This document shows positions 16,765-23,836 of a stretch of 64,000 nt of DNA, piece after piece (within the stretch, counting starts at the first letter, position 1; every line of letters begins with the position of its first letter). The translations under genes and the position numbers were made by a program. The notes beneath the pieces were generated by a model. The model worked only from the letters and a program-made list of their open reading frames with translations. It was not told the DNA's origin and did no database searches. Source of the stretch: an uncultured Bacteroides sp. (GTDB taxonomy: Bacteria; Bacteroidota; Bacteroidia; Bacteroidales; Bacteroidaceae); assembly GCA_902388495.1 (NCBI GenBank), contig CABMPP010000009.1:1-64000 (forward strand), in the 5' to 3' direction.

Positions 16765-17757
16765 ATTATTAATCTCAATGAATTTTTTCAGCGTCTCCAT
16801 CGCCCGTCCGCTTTCCAGCGACTGGCGGGCAATGGAGATGCACTCTTCAATCTCCTTCTGCGGCTCCATGATCTGGATGGCGAAGGCGGCGTTGACGATG
16901 ACGCACTGCGTCTGCGCTGCCGTGGCCTGACCGCGGAGGATATTGTCGAAGATGCGGGCGGCATCTTCCTTGCATGCACCGCCGAAAAGCTCTTCGGGAC
17001 GGGCATCGCTGAAGCCGAGCGCCTGCGGACGGTAGATGCGCTCGTAGTGGCGCGTCATCACTTTGAACTCGTCGGTGAGCGAGATTTCATCGTAACTGTC
17101 CAGACTGTTCACTACGGCGAAGTCGATGCCGAGCTTGTAGAAGACGTTGGTGTAGAGACGCATCTGCGAGAGGTCCGCCACGCCCAGCAGCTGATAGGCA
17201 GGCTTGCAAGGATTCACCAGCGGGCCCAACAGATTGAACAGCGTGCGCACACCCAGCGCTTTGCGCACGGGGCCGACGAACTTCATTGCCGGATTGAACA
17301 ACTGCGCATGCAGGTAAGCGATGTTGCACTCCTCCATGCTGCGCTTCAGCGTGTCCGCGTCGTTGGTGAAGCGGACACCGTGCTGCTCGATGACGTTGCT
17401 GGCTCCGCTGACGGAAGTAGCGCCATAGTTGCCGTGCTTGGCCACCTTGTAGCCGGCACCTGCCACAACAAAACAGGCGCAGGTGGAGATATTGAACGTG
17501 TTCTTGCCGTCGCCACCCGTACCCACGATGTCGATCGGGCGGTAGGGGCTGAAGTCTATCGGGACGCGTGTCTCCATCAGTGCTTCGCGGAAGCCTATCA
17601 GTTCGTCGACAGTGATGCCGCGCATCTGGAAGGCGGTGAGCAAGGCAGCGATCTGTGCTTCCGGGTACATCTCTCGGGTGATGTTGAGGAGGATTTGCTT
17701 GGTTTCCTCCGAAGTGAGCTCTTCGTGGTTGAAGAGACGGGATAATATGGTTTTCAT
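16762..17757 (-). CDS. trpD: Anthranilate phosphoribosyltransferase
   Basis: 331 residues. The PRPP-binding glycine motif VGTGGDGKNTFNIST is near residue 80, followed by VAKHGNYGATSVSGASNVIEQHG and the LGPLVNPC anthranilate-site segment. Cytoplasmic; transfers phosphoribose to anthranilate. It is not fused to trpG, which precedes it by 40 bp of AT-rich direct repeats (copies of GTTATGAG or GTTATAAG, 17767-17793). Confidence 0.96.
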   Translation of the reverse strand: MKTILSRLFNHEELTSEETKQILLNITREMYPEAQIAALLTAFQMRGITVDELIGFREALMETRVPIDFSPYRPIDIVGTGGDGKNTFNISTCACFVVAGAGYKVAKHGNYGATSVSGASNVIEQHGVRFTNDADTLKRSMEECNIAYLHAQLFNPAMKFVGPVRKALGVRTLFNLLGPLVNPCKPAYQLLGVADLSQMRLYTNVFYKLGIDFAVVNSLDSYDEISLTDEFKVMTRHYERIYRPQALGFSDARPEELFGGACKEDAARIFDNILRGQATAAQTQCVIVNAAFAIQIMEPQKEIEECISIARQSLESGRAMETLKKFIEINN

Positions 17758-17797
17758 CTTTTTTAGTTATGAGTTATAAGTTATGAGTTATGAGGGA

Positions 17798-18367
17798 TCA
17801 TACGGCGTATAACCAGTTACTCAGTATCTTCTTTCCGTCCGGCGTCAGCACCGATTCGGGATGGAACTGAATACCGTGGACGTCGAACTTGCGGTGCTTC
17901 AGCGCCATGATCTGTCCTTCGGGGCTGATGGCTGTCACTACCAGATCTTCGGGAAGACTCGCGGCATCGACTACCCAGGAGTGATAGCGGCCGACGGGAA
18001 TTTCTTCCGGCAGTCCGCGGAAGATGTAATCGGGTTCTACGAGCCGCACCGGGGTTTGCACACCGTGGAAGACATCGCTCAAATTAGTAAGCGTTCCTCC
18101 GAAGACCTGCCCGATGGCTTGTTCGCCCAGACAGACGCCGAGGATAGGCTTCCGTCCGGCATACGTGCGGATAACGTCGAGCAACAGTCCCGCTTCCTCA
18201 GGAATGCCGGGACCGGGCGAGAGGATGATTTTGTCGTATTGTTCCAGCTCTTCGAGGCGGAAACAGTCGTTGCGCAGCACCTCTACCGCTGCACCAAGCT
18301 CTTTCACCAAATGCGCCAAGTTGTAGGTGAAGGAGTCGTAATTGTCTATAATAACAGTCTTTATCAT
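17798..18367 (-). CDS. trpG: Anthranilate synthase glutamine amidotransferase component
   Basis: 189 residues, class I glutamine amidotransferase. Oxyanion segment SPGPGIPEEAG, nucleophile Cys in GVCLGEQAIG, and the His-Glu pair in GIQFHPESVLTPDG. It supplies ammonia to TrpE, encoded 40 bp upstream. Because no pabA-like copy is visible here, it might also serve p-aminobenzoate synthesis; that is only a possibility. Confidence 0.95.
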   Translation of the reverse strand: MIKTVIIDNYDSFTYNLAHLVKELGAAVEVLRNDCFRLEELEQYDKIILSPGPGIPEEAGLLLDVIRTYAGRKPILGVCLGEQAIGQVFGGTLTNLSDVFHGVQTPVRLVEPDYIFRGLPEEIPVGRYHSWVVDAASLPEDLVVTAISPEGQIMALKHRKFDVHGIQFHPESVLTPDGKKILSNWLYAV

Positions 18368-18407
18368 AATCTAATCTTTTTATTTACAATGTAAATTGTA
18401 CATGAAT

Positions 18408-19838
18408 TTACATTTTCTCTGCCATTTCGATTGCCTTTTTCAGCGCGCCGAGTTTATTGTTCACTTCCTGCAGCTCGTACTCATCGTTGCTCTTTGCCAC
18501 GATGCCGCCTCCTGCCTGGAACCAGAGCACGCCGTTGCGGCTGACGAAGGTGCGGATGGTGATGGCTTGGTTCAGCGATCCGTTCAGACCGATGAAGCCG
18601 ATGCAACCACCGTAGGCACCGCGGTTGTGAGGTTCCAGTTCGCTGATGAGCTGCATGGCCCGTACTTTGGGGGCACCGCTCAACGTTCCGGCGGGGAAGG
18701 TGTCGATGAACGCCTTGATCGGGTCGGCTTCTTCGTTCAGCGTACCGCTGACGCGACTGACGAGGTGGATGACGTGACTGTAGTACTGCATGTCCTTGTA
18801 GAAGTCCACCTTTACGTCGTGACAGTTGCGGCTCAGGTCGTTGCGGGCCAGGTCTACGAGCATGACGTGTTCGGCGTTCTCCTTCGGGTCGTCGTGCAGG
18901 TACTGGGCGTTGATGGCGTCTTGCTTGGCATCGCCGGTGCGCTTGGTGGTTCCGGCGATGGGGTCGATGTAGGCATGACGGCCTTCGATGCGGCAGTGCG
19001 TCTCGGGCGAGGAGCCGAAGATGCGGAAGCCGCCGAAGTCGAAGTAGAACAGATAGGGCGAAGGATTGATGCTGCGCAGGGCGCGGTAGAGTTTGAAATC
19101 ATCGCCAACGAAGCGTTGTTCGAAGCGGCGGGAAAGGACGATCTGGAAGACATCGCCACGCATGCAGTGGGCGATGCCTTGGCGGATGTTGGCCTTGTGC
19201 TCGTCGTCGGTCAGGGGAGAGGTGGTTTCGCCGATGGCACGGAAGTCGTAGGCGGTGTAGTTGCGGTTGTGGATGGCTTTCTGCACCTGGTCCAGTTCGC
19301 TGGTCTCGCCGTCTTGCAGCATTTCGAGCAGCAGCATTTCGTTCTTGAAGTCGTTGAAGACGATGAGATACTTATATAATATGTATAGCATATCCGGGGC
19401 GTCGTTGGTGGCTTCGCGGCTGTCCTTCACGGGGATGTTCTCGAAGTAGCGCACGGCGTTGAAGGAGGTGTAGCCGTAGAGGCCGCAGTAGTCGCTGTAT
19501 TCGCCTTCTACTTGGAAGCGGGAGAGGAAATCCCGCAGGGCGTTTTCTACGCGGTATTCGCCTTCGGCATTACTGCCGTTATTGCCTCCGTCGGAGATGG
19601 GACGCTCTTCACGACTTCCGTCGGGCAGGCGGAAAACGGCCATGCCGTGGTCGATGCTGACACTTGCCACGGGGCAGAGGCCGATGAAGGAGCGGTTGTT
19701 CTCGCTGCCATGATAGTCGGAACTCTCCATGAGGGCGCTTTGGGGGAAGATGTCGCGTACTTTCAGGTAGGTGCTCACCGGGGTGTGCAGGTCGCCGAGT
19801 ACGGTGCGGCTGACGGTTTGGTAATGGTATTGTTTCAT
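18408..19838 (-). CDS. trpE: Anthranilate synthase component I
   Basis: 476 residues. The tryptophan feedback-site motif appears as SALMESSDYHG (LMES in place of LLES) near residue 37. Chorismate-binding motifs: FQIVLSRRF, DPIAGTTKRTG, VDLARNDLSR, FPAGTLSGAPKVRAM and GGIVAKSNDEYE. A serine/asparagine-rich linker lies before residue 95. It works with TrpG. Second gene of the operon, behind trpB. Confidence 0.95.
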   Translation of the reverse strand: MKQYHYQTVSRTVLGDLHTPVSTYLKVRDIFPQSALMESSDYHGSENNRSFIGLCPVASVSIDHGMAVFRLPDGSREERPISDGGNNGSNAEGEYRVENALRDFLSRFQVEGEYSDYCGLYGYTSFNAVRYFENIPVKDSREATNDAPDMLYILYKYLIVFNDFKNEMLLLEMLQDGETSELDQVQKAIHNRNYTAYDFRAIGETTSPLTDDEHKANIRQGIAHCMRGDVFQIVLSRRFEQRFVGDDFKLYRALRSINPSPYLFYFDFGGFRIFGSSPETHCRIEGRHAYIDPIAGTTKRTGDAKQDAINAQYLHDDPKENAEHVMLVDLARNDLSRNCHDVKVDFYKDMQYYSHVIHLVSRVSGTLNEEADPIKAFIDTFPAGTLSGAPKVRAMQLISELEPHNRGAYGGCIGFIGLNGSLNQAITIRTFVSRNGVLWFQAGGGIVAKSNDEYELQEVNNKLGALKKAIEMAEKM

Positions 19839-19884
19839 TGTTATTATGGTTTTTATTGTTTGGCTATAAATGGGAATTTACGGA

Positions 19885-19928
19885 GTATCTCAAATTCCTC
19901 TCCTTTCAGGCGGAGGAGTTTGAGATAC
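19885..19928. repeat. Intercistronic hairpin between trpB and trpE
   Basis: Arms 19885-19900 and 19913-19928 pair over 16 positions (one G-T pair), loop 12 nt. It lies in the 116-bp gap between trpB and trpE and lacks a T-run. Confidence 0.7.
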
Positions 19929-19954
19929 ACTTGTTATCACATGACACTAAATTA

Positions 19955-21136
19955 TCATTTATCATTATAATTCAAATAAGTTTCTATATCCTTGTCTCCC
20001 CGTCCTGAAACCGTCAGTACCACCACATCACTCGGTTGGAACGTCATCTTTTCCAGGGCTCCCAGGGCATGCGCACTTTCCAGGGCAGGGATGATACCTT
20101 CGAGTTTGGTCAGTTCGTAGGCGGCGCGGATGGCTTCGTCATCGTTGACGGAGAGGACGAGGGCGCGCTTCTGTGCGGCAAGGTTGGCGTGCATGGGGCC
20201 GATGCCCGGGTAATCCAGTCCGGCGGAGATGGAGTAAGGTTCCTCTATCTGACCGTCTTCGTTCTGGATGACGTAGGTGCGGGAACCGTGGATGATGCCC
20301 AGTTTGCCGAGGGCGATGGTGGCGGCAGTCATGCCTGTCTCTATGCCTTTACCGCCGGCTTCGGCGAGGACGATCTGTACGCGGCTGTCATCGATATAGT
20401 GATAGATGGTACCGGCAGCATTGCTTCCTCCACCTACGCAAGCGATGAGATAATCGGGGCAGTCGCGGCCTTCGTGCTCCATGAGCTGCTTCTTGATTTC
20501 TTCGCTGATGACCGATTGCAGGCGGGCTACCATGTCGGGGTAGGGATGCGGGCCGACCGTAGAACCTATTATATAATAGGTATCCGACGGATGACAGCAC
20601 CAGTCGCGGATGGCTTCGTTGGTAGCGTCCTTCAGCGTCATGTTGCCGCTGGTGACGGGGACGACGGTTGCTCCGAGCATCTTCATTTTCTCTACATTGA
20701 TGTGCTGGCGCTCTACGTCCGTCTTGCCCATGTAGACAATGCATTCCATGTTCATCAGGGCGCAGACGGTGGCGGTGGCTACGCCGTGCTGTCCGGCACC
20801 GGTCTCGGCGATGATGCGTTGCTTGCCCATGCGGCGTGCCAGGAGGATTTGGCCGATGGTGTTGTTGATTTTGTGGGCGCCGGTATGGTTCAAGTCCTCG
20901 CGTTTGAGGTAGATTTTGCAACCATACTTCTCGGACAACCGGCGGGCCAGGTAGAGCGGAGAGGGACGGCCTACGTAGTCGCGCAGTAGTTGGTCGTATT
21001 CACGCTTGAAGTCTTCACTTTGCAGTACGTCGAGGTAGGTGTTCTGCAATTCTTCTACACACTTGTGGAGGATCTCGGGGATGTATGCCCCGCCGAATTC
21101 TCCGTAATAGCCTTCTTTGTCAACTAAGAAACTCAT
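19955..21136 (-). CDS. trpB: Tryptophan synthase beta chain
   Basis: 393 residues. PLP-lysine motif [15 protein letters not shown] (Lys near residue 87), [18 protein letters not shown], the GGGSNAAG phosphate loop and VSGRGDKD at the C-terminus. It condenses indole with serine. It is the first structural gene, so attenuation at 21175-21318 acts directly in front of it. Confidence 0.97.
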   Translation of the reverse strand: MSFLVDKEGYYGEFGGAYIPEILHKCVEELQNTYLDVLQSEDFKREYDQLLRDYVGRPSPLYLARRLSEKYGCKIYLKREDLNHTGAHKINNTIGQILLARRMGKQRIIAETGAGQHGVATATVCALMNMECIVYMGKTDVERQHINVEKMKMLGATVVPVTSGNMTLKDATNEAIRDWCCHPSDTYYIIGSTVGPHPYPDMVARLQSVISEEIKKQLMEHEGRDCPDYLIACVGGGSNAAGTIYHYIDDSRVQIVLAEAGGKGIETGMTAATIALGKLGIIHGSRTYVIQNEDGQIEEPYSISAGLDYPGIGPMHANLAAQKRALVLSVNDDEAIRAAYELTKLEGIIPALESAHALGALEKMTFQPSDVVVLTVSGRGDKDIETYLNYNDK

Positions 21137-21174
21137 GTTGTCTATGATTTAATTATTGAATATTCTGTAAACGA

Positions 21175-21210
21175 AAAGAGCCCCGTCGCAGGTTTGCGAC
21201 AGGGCTCTTT
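21175..21210 (-). terminator. trp attenuator terminator hairpin
   Basis: On the minus strand the arm 21210-21195 pairs with 21190-21175 over 16 bp (one G-U), with a 4-nt loop, then TTTTCG. It lies between the leader peptide stop and trpB. The 5' arm contains CTGTCG, complementary to CGACAG (21267-21262) in the last codons of the leader peptide, so an alternative antiterminator pairing is possible. Confidence 0.8.
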
Positions 21211-21255
21211 CTTATTTCTATTATATATCACATATATACATACGAGCACTGCTCC

Positions 21256-21318
21256 CTACGACTGTCGGAGTATCAACGGGTGCCACCACCAATATGTATT
21301 TATGAACATTGTTTTCAT
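21256..21318 (-). CDS. trpL: trp operon leader peptide with three tandem Trp codons
   Basis: A 20-codon ATG-to-TAG frame, MKTMFINTYWWWHPLILRQS. The three consecutive TGG codons are at 21291-21283. It starts about 18 nt after the predicted transcription start and ends about 45 nt before the terminator hairpin, the arrangement of a ribosome-mediated attenuator: ribosome stalling at the Trp codons would free downstream RNA to sequester the terminator's 5' arm. The Trp run can also pair locally (GGTG with CACC). The peptide itself should have no other role. Confidence 0.88.
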   Translation of the reverse strand: MKTMFINTYWWWHPLILRQS

Positions 21319-21342
21319 TGTCTTTTTTTGTTTTAACGGGGG

Positions 21343-21373
21343 CAAATATAAGCACTTTGTTTGAAACACCAAA
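21343..21373 (-). promoter_or_regulatory. trp operon promoter
   Basis: TTTG (21373-21370), exactly 19 nt, TATATTTG (21350-21343): a full match to the Bacteroides consensus. Predicted start is near 21336, 18 nt before the leader peptide ATG. Confidence 0.82.
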
Positions 21374-21474
21374 GCAAATCTTACTTTTTTTCTTCATGAG
21401 AACAATTTTCTTGAAATATTGTTCTGTAACGATGTACACAGCGAATATTTACTTTAAAAAAGAAAGGATAAACA

Positions 21475-21582
21475 ATGAAACGAAAACATTTAGTAGCCAT
21501 AGGCGTAATTATTGCAATACTTCTCCTACTATATTGGCTTTTGGTGGCCGAAGATTTGAATGCCTGGTTGAATGTAAATTGA
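21475..21582 (+). CDS. 35-residue membrane peptide
   Basis: ATG to TGA, 35 residues, preceded by AAAGAAAGGATAAACA, an A/G-rich ribosome-binding region. Start MKRKHLVAIGVIIAILLLLY gives a basic end and one membrane helix, then a short acidic tail (VAEDLNAWLNVN). Transcribed divergently from the trp operon and 65 bp ahead of the DUF308 gene, possibly in one transcript. Function unknown. Confidence 0.6.
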   Translation: MKRKHLVAIGVIIAILLLLYWLLVAEDLNAWLNVN

Positions 21583-21647
21583 TTTTCCGGGACTTTCGTG
21601 CGGAGTTATTCAGATAAAAATGTATCTTCGCAAAAAATAGCAGACTC

Positions 21648-22223
21648 ATGAAAGGATTAAGTTATTCATTTTTGCGCGCCATCTGCGCGCTGGTAATAGG
21701 ACTGGTGCTGGTGATGTTTCCCGATCAGGCCGGTGATTATTTTGTCATTACGATAGGTGTTATCTTCCTGGTGCCTTCGCTCATCAGCATCATAGGCTAC
21801 TTTGCACAGAGCGCCGAGGTGCGCCGCCGTTTCCCGGTGGAAGGAGTGGGAAGCTTGTTGTTCGGCTTGTGGCTGATCGTGATGCCCAGCTTCTTTGCCG
21901 ACTTGCTGACGTTTGTGCTGGGATTCATCCTGGTGATGGGAGGGGTGCAGCAGATTGCCTCGCTTTCGGCAGCCCGTCGCTGGATGCCGGTGCCGGGAGG
22001 CTTCTATGTGGTTCCGGTGCTGATTCTGATTGCCGGACTGGTTGCGTTGTTCAACCCTACGGGAGTACGCTCCACGGCGTTCATCATTATCGGTATCAGT
22101 AGTTTGGTGTATGCCGCTTCGGAGTTGCTGAACTGGTTCAAGTTTACGCGCCGCAGACCCAAGACACCGGGAGCTTCTGCAAAGACGATTGACAACATTG
22201 AAGACGCTGAAATAATAGACTAA
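21648..22223 (+). CDS. DUF308 / HdeD-like membrane protein
   Basis: 191 residues with six predicted membrane helices in three hairpins (SFLRAICALVIGLVLVMFP, DYFVITIGVIFLVPSLISIIGYF, GSLLFGLWLIVMPSFFADLL, FVLGFILVMGGVQQIASL and two more), the DUF308 repeat layout. The tail is basic then acidic (RRRPKTPGASAKTIDN). HdeD relatives are linked to acid resistance in enterobacteria, but that role is not shown for Bacteroides copies. Confidence 0.8.
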   Translation: MKGLSYSFLRAICALVIGLVLVMFPDQAGDYFVITIGVIFLVPSLISIIGYFAQSAEVRRRFPVEGVGSLLFGLWLIVMPSFFADLLTFVLGFILVMGGVQQIASLSAARRWMPVPGGFYVVPVLILIAGLVALFNPTGVRSTAFIIIGISSLVYAASELLNWFKFTRRRPKTPGASAKTIDNIEDAEIID

Positions 22224-22226
22224 AAA

Positions 22227-22333
22227 AACAGACCATGCGTTGAGCCGGAACAGATGGTCTGTTTGCCTCAAATGCATGGTCTGTTTGCATCAAACGGATG
22301 ATCTGTTTACCCTGAACAGACCATCCGTTTTTT
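22227..22333. repeat. Word-iterated convergent terminator region
   Basis: Between two convergent genes the word ATGGTCTGTTTG(C) occurs in three near-tandem copies (22254, 22275, and a variant at 22298), with inverted copies AACAGACCAT at 22227-22236 and 22314-22323. These form two hairpins: 22227-22236 with 22254-22263, and 22295-22307 with 22314-22326. The second is followed by eight T on the plus strand, giving a terminator for the DUF308 gene. Confidence 0.75.
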
Positions 22334-23631
22334 TATTCTTGCAACCACTTGTTTATCAACTCTATAACTTCTGCCTTTTCAGCTTCAGGCAGTGTGTTGA
22401 TGCGTGCCAGATGGCAGCCGTCGGGCTGGATAAACACATGGATGTTTTTCTTTCCTTTTAGCCAGGTCACTCCGGCTGCCGTCCACGGATCGTTGCTGCC
22501 GTAGATGAATATCATTTTAGGATCGTTCTCTTTCAGGAACTTCGTGATTTTCTTGCTCAGCGTTTTGTCGAAAGGCATATCTTTCAACTCTTTGGGCAGC
22601 ATCAGGCGATGCAGATAACCCTTGCTGGACTTGATGGAGAGGTACTTTTTGAAAGGACGCGTGTCGTAACCGTAGTACCCCAGTTCGCGGGCTGCCTGTA
22701 CGAAGAAAGATTCTTCGGGACTGTTGGCAGTGAAATAGGACGGTTCGGCTGTAGCCAGCAGATGCTTTAGCAGGTCGTCGTCCGAAGCCGATGTGGCAGG
22801 GATGTTGCTGATGGGAGTGCACCATTGCCAGAAGGCGAAGGAATATTCCAGCACACAATAATCGTATATCTCTTCAATAGGGGCGCGGAACTTATAGTTA
22901 TTCTCCGTACAATATTTCTCGAAGCGGGGCAGCAGCGTGGCTTTCCGTTTCAAAACTTCCAGTTGGAAATCTTCAATCTTTTTGCGGTCTTCGGCAGTAG
23001 ATACTTTGCGGAGGAAGGGCTCATGACGTCCGTCTTCCACGCCGTAGCACAGCGGGGCTACATAGGGCACGGAGATGTCTACATCGTCCGGATAGAAGGT
23101 GCGGTAGAGCAGCGTGGTCTGTCCGCCTTTGCTGATACCTGTTGCAATCCACTTGCCGGGATAGATGCTCTTGAAAGCAGTGATGACGGCATGCAGGTCG
23201 TCGGCAGAGCTTTCGGCCGTGAGGTATTGCCAGTCTTTGGGTTCGGGAGTCGATTCGAGGAAGTAGCGGTATTCCACGAATACGATGTTAGTGTTGAGCA
23301 TCTCGGAAAGCTCTTCGAAATATCCGGGGCGGAGGGCATAAGCGGCTCCGTAGCCTTCGGTTATGATGAGCGTGGGACGGTCGAAGCCGGCATGAGCCAC
23401 GATGACGCGCTGGCGGAAGCTGCCTTTCTCGGGATGGCGATGGTCCAGCGGTTGGGTGAAGTAGGTTACATACTTTTCGGAAAACTTGGTCGATTCCAGC
23501 GGTTTGGTTTCCGTGATGGCGGAAATCTTACTCAGTTTTTCTTGCAGGGCGGTTTGTGCAGATGCAGAGATGGACACAAACAGCAGTACGAACAGCAGTA
23601 GCGCTGTGGAGCGGAGATGCAGATTTTTCAT
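22333..23631 (-). CDS. Secreted S37-type (PS-10) peptidase
   Basis: 432 residues with a signal peptide (LLLFVLLFVSISASAQ). Alpha/beta-hydrolase fold: YGAAYALRPGYF, nucleophile Ser in ATGISKGGQTTL, acid in YGSNDPWTAAG and His in PDGCHLARI. These match the S37 tripeptidyl-aminopeptidase-like family. Likely periplasmic digestion of peptides. It has its own promoter (23657-23688) and converges with the DUF308 gene. Confidence 0.85.
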   Translation of the reverse strand: MKNLHLRSTALLLFVLLFVSISASAQTALQEKLSKISAITETKPLESTKFSEKYVTYFTQPLDHRHPEKGSFRQRVIVAHAGFDRPTLIITEGYGAAYALRPGYFEELSEMLNTNIVFVEYRYFLESTPEPKDWQYLTAESSADDLHAVITAFKSIYPGKWIATGISKGGQTTLLYRTFYPDDVDISVPYVAPLCYGVEDGRHEPFLRKVSTAEDRKKIEDFQLEVLKRKATLLPRFEKYCTENNYKFRAPIEEIYDYCVLEYSFAFWQWCTPISNIPATSASDDDLLKHLLATAEPSYFTANSPEESFFVQAARELGYYGYDTRPFKKYLSIKSSKGYLHRLMLPKELKDMPFDKTLSKKITKFLKENDPKMIFIYGSNDPWTAAGVTWLKGKKNIHVFIQPDGCHLARINTLPEAEKAEVIELINKWLQE

Positions 23632-23656
23632 AATGAAATAGTTGTTTTATGTTGGG

Positions 23657-23688
23657 CAAAGATAACTTATTTTATTACTATGGGCAAA
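23657..23688 (-). promoter_or_regulatory. Promoter of the S37 peptidase gene
   Basis: TTTG (23688-23685), 20 nt, TATCTTTG (23664-23657) on the minus strand; full consensus with a start about 20 nt before the ATG. Confidence 0.75.
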
Positions 23689-23701
23689 CGTTCGGCCCGG
23701 T

Positions 23702-23740
23702 AAAAAAAGGGAGGGAGAACTGCCTCACGGTACCTCTCCC
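23702..23740 (-). terminator. Terminator of the glnN transcript
   Basis: GGGAGA/TCTCCC stem with inner TGCC/GGTA pairs and two mismatches, followed on the minus strand by TCCC and seven T. Located about 100 bp after the glnN stop. Confidence 0.65.
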
Positions 23741-23836
23741 CCTGCAAACTTAAAACAACCAACAAAAGAAATAGATAACTTGTGCCGCGAGGGCACTCTC
23801 AGGTTTCCTTCCGGAGTCGTGAGATTACCTATTTTT

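Noticed and set aside
21221..21439. 72-codon minus-strand frame across the trp leader
   Set aside because: It begins upstream of the trp promoter and overlaps the leader peptide in another frame; the Trp-codon frame with correct spacing to promoter and terminator explains the region better.
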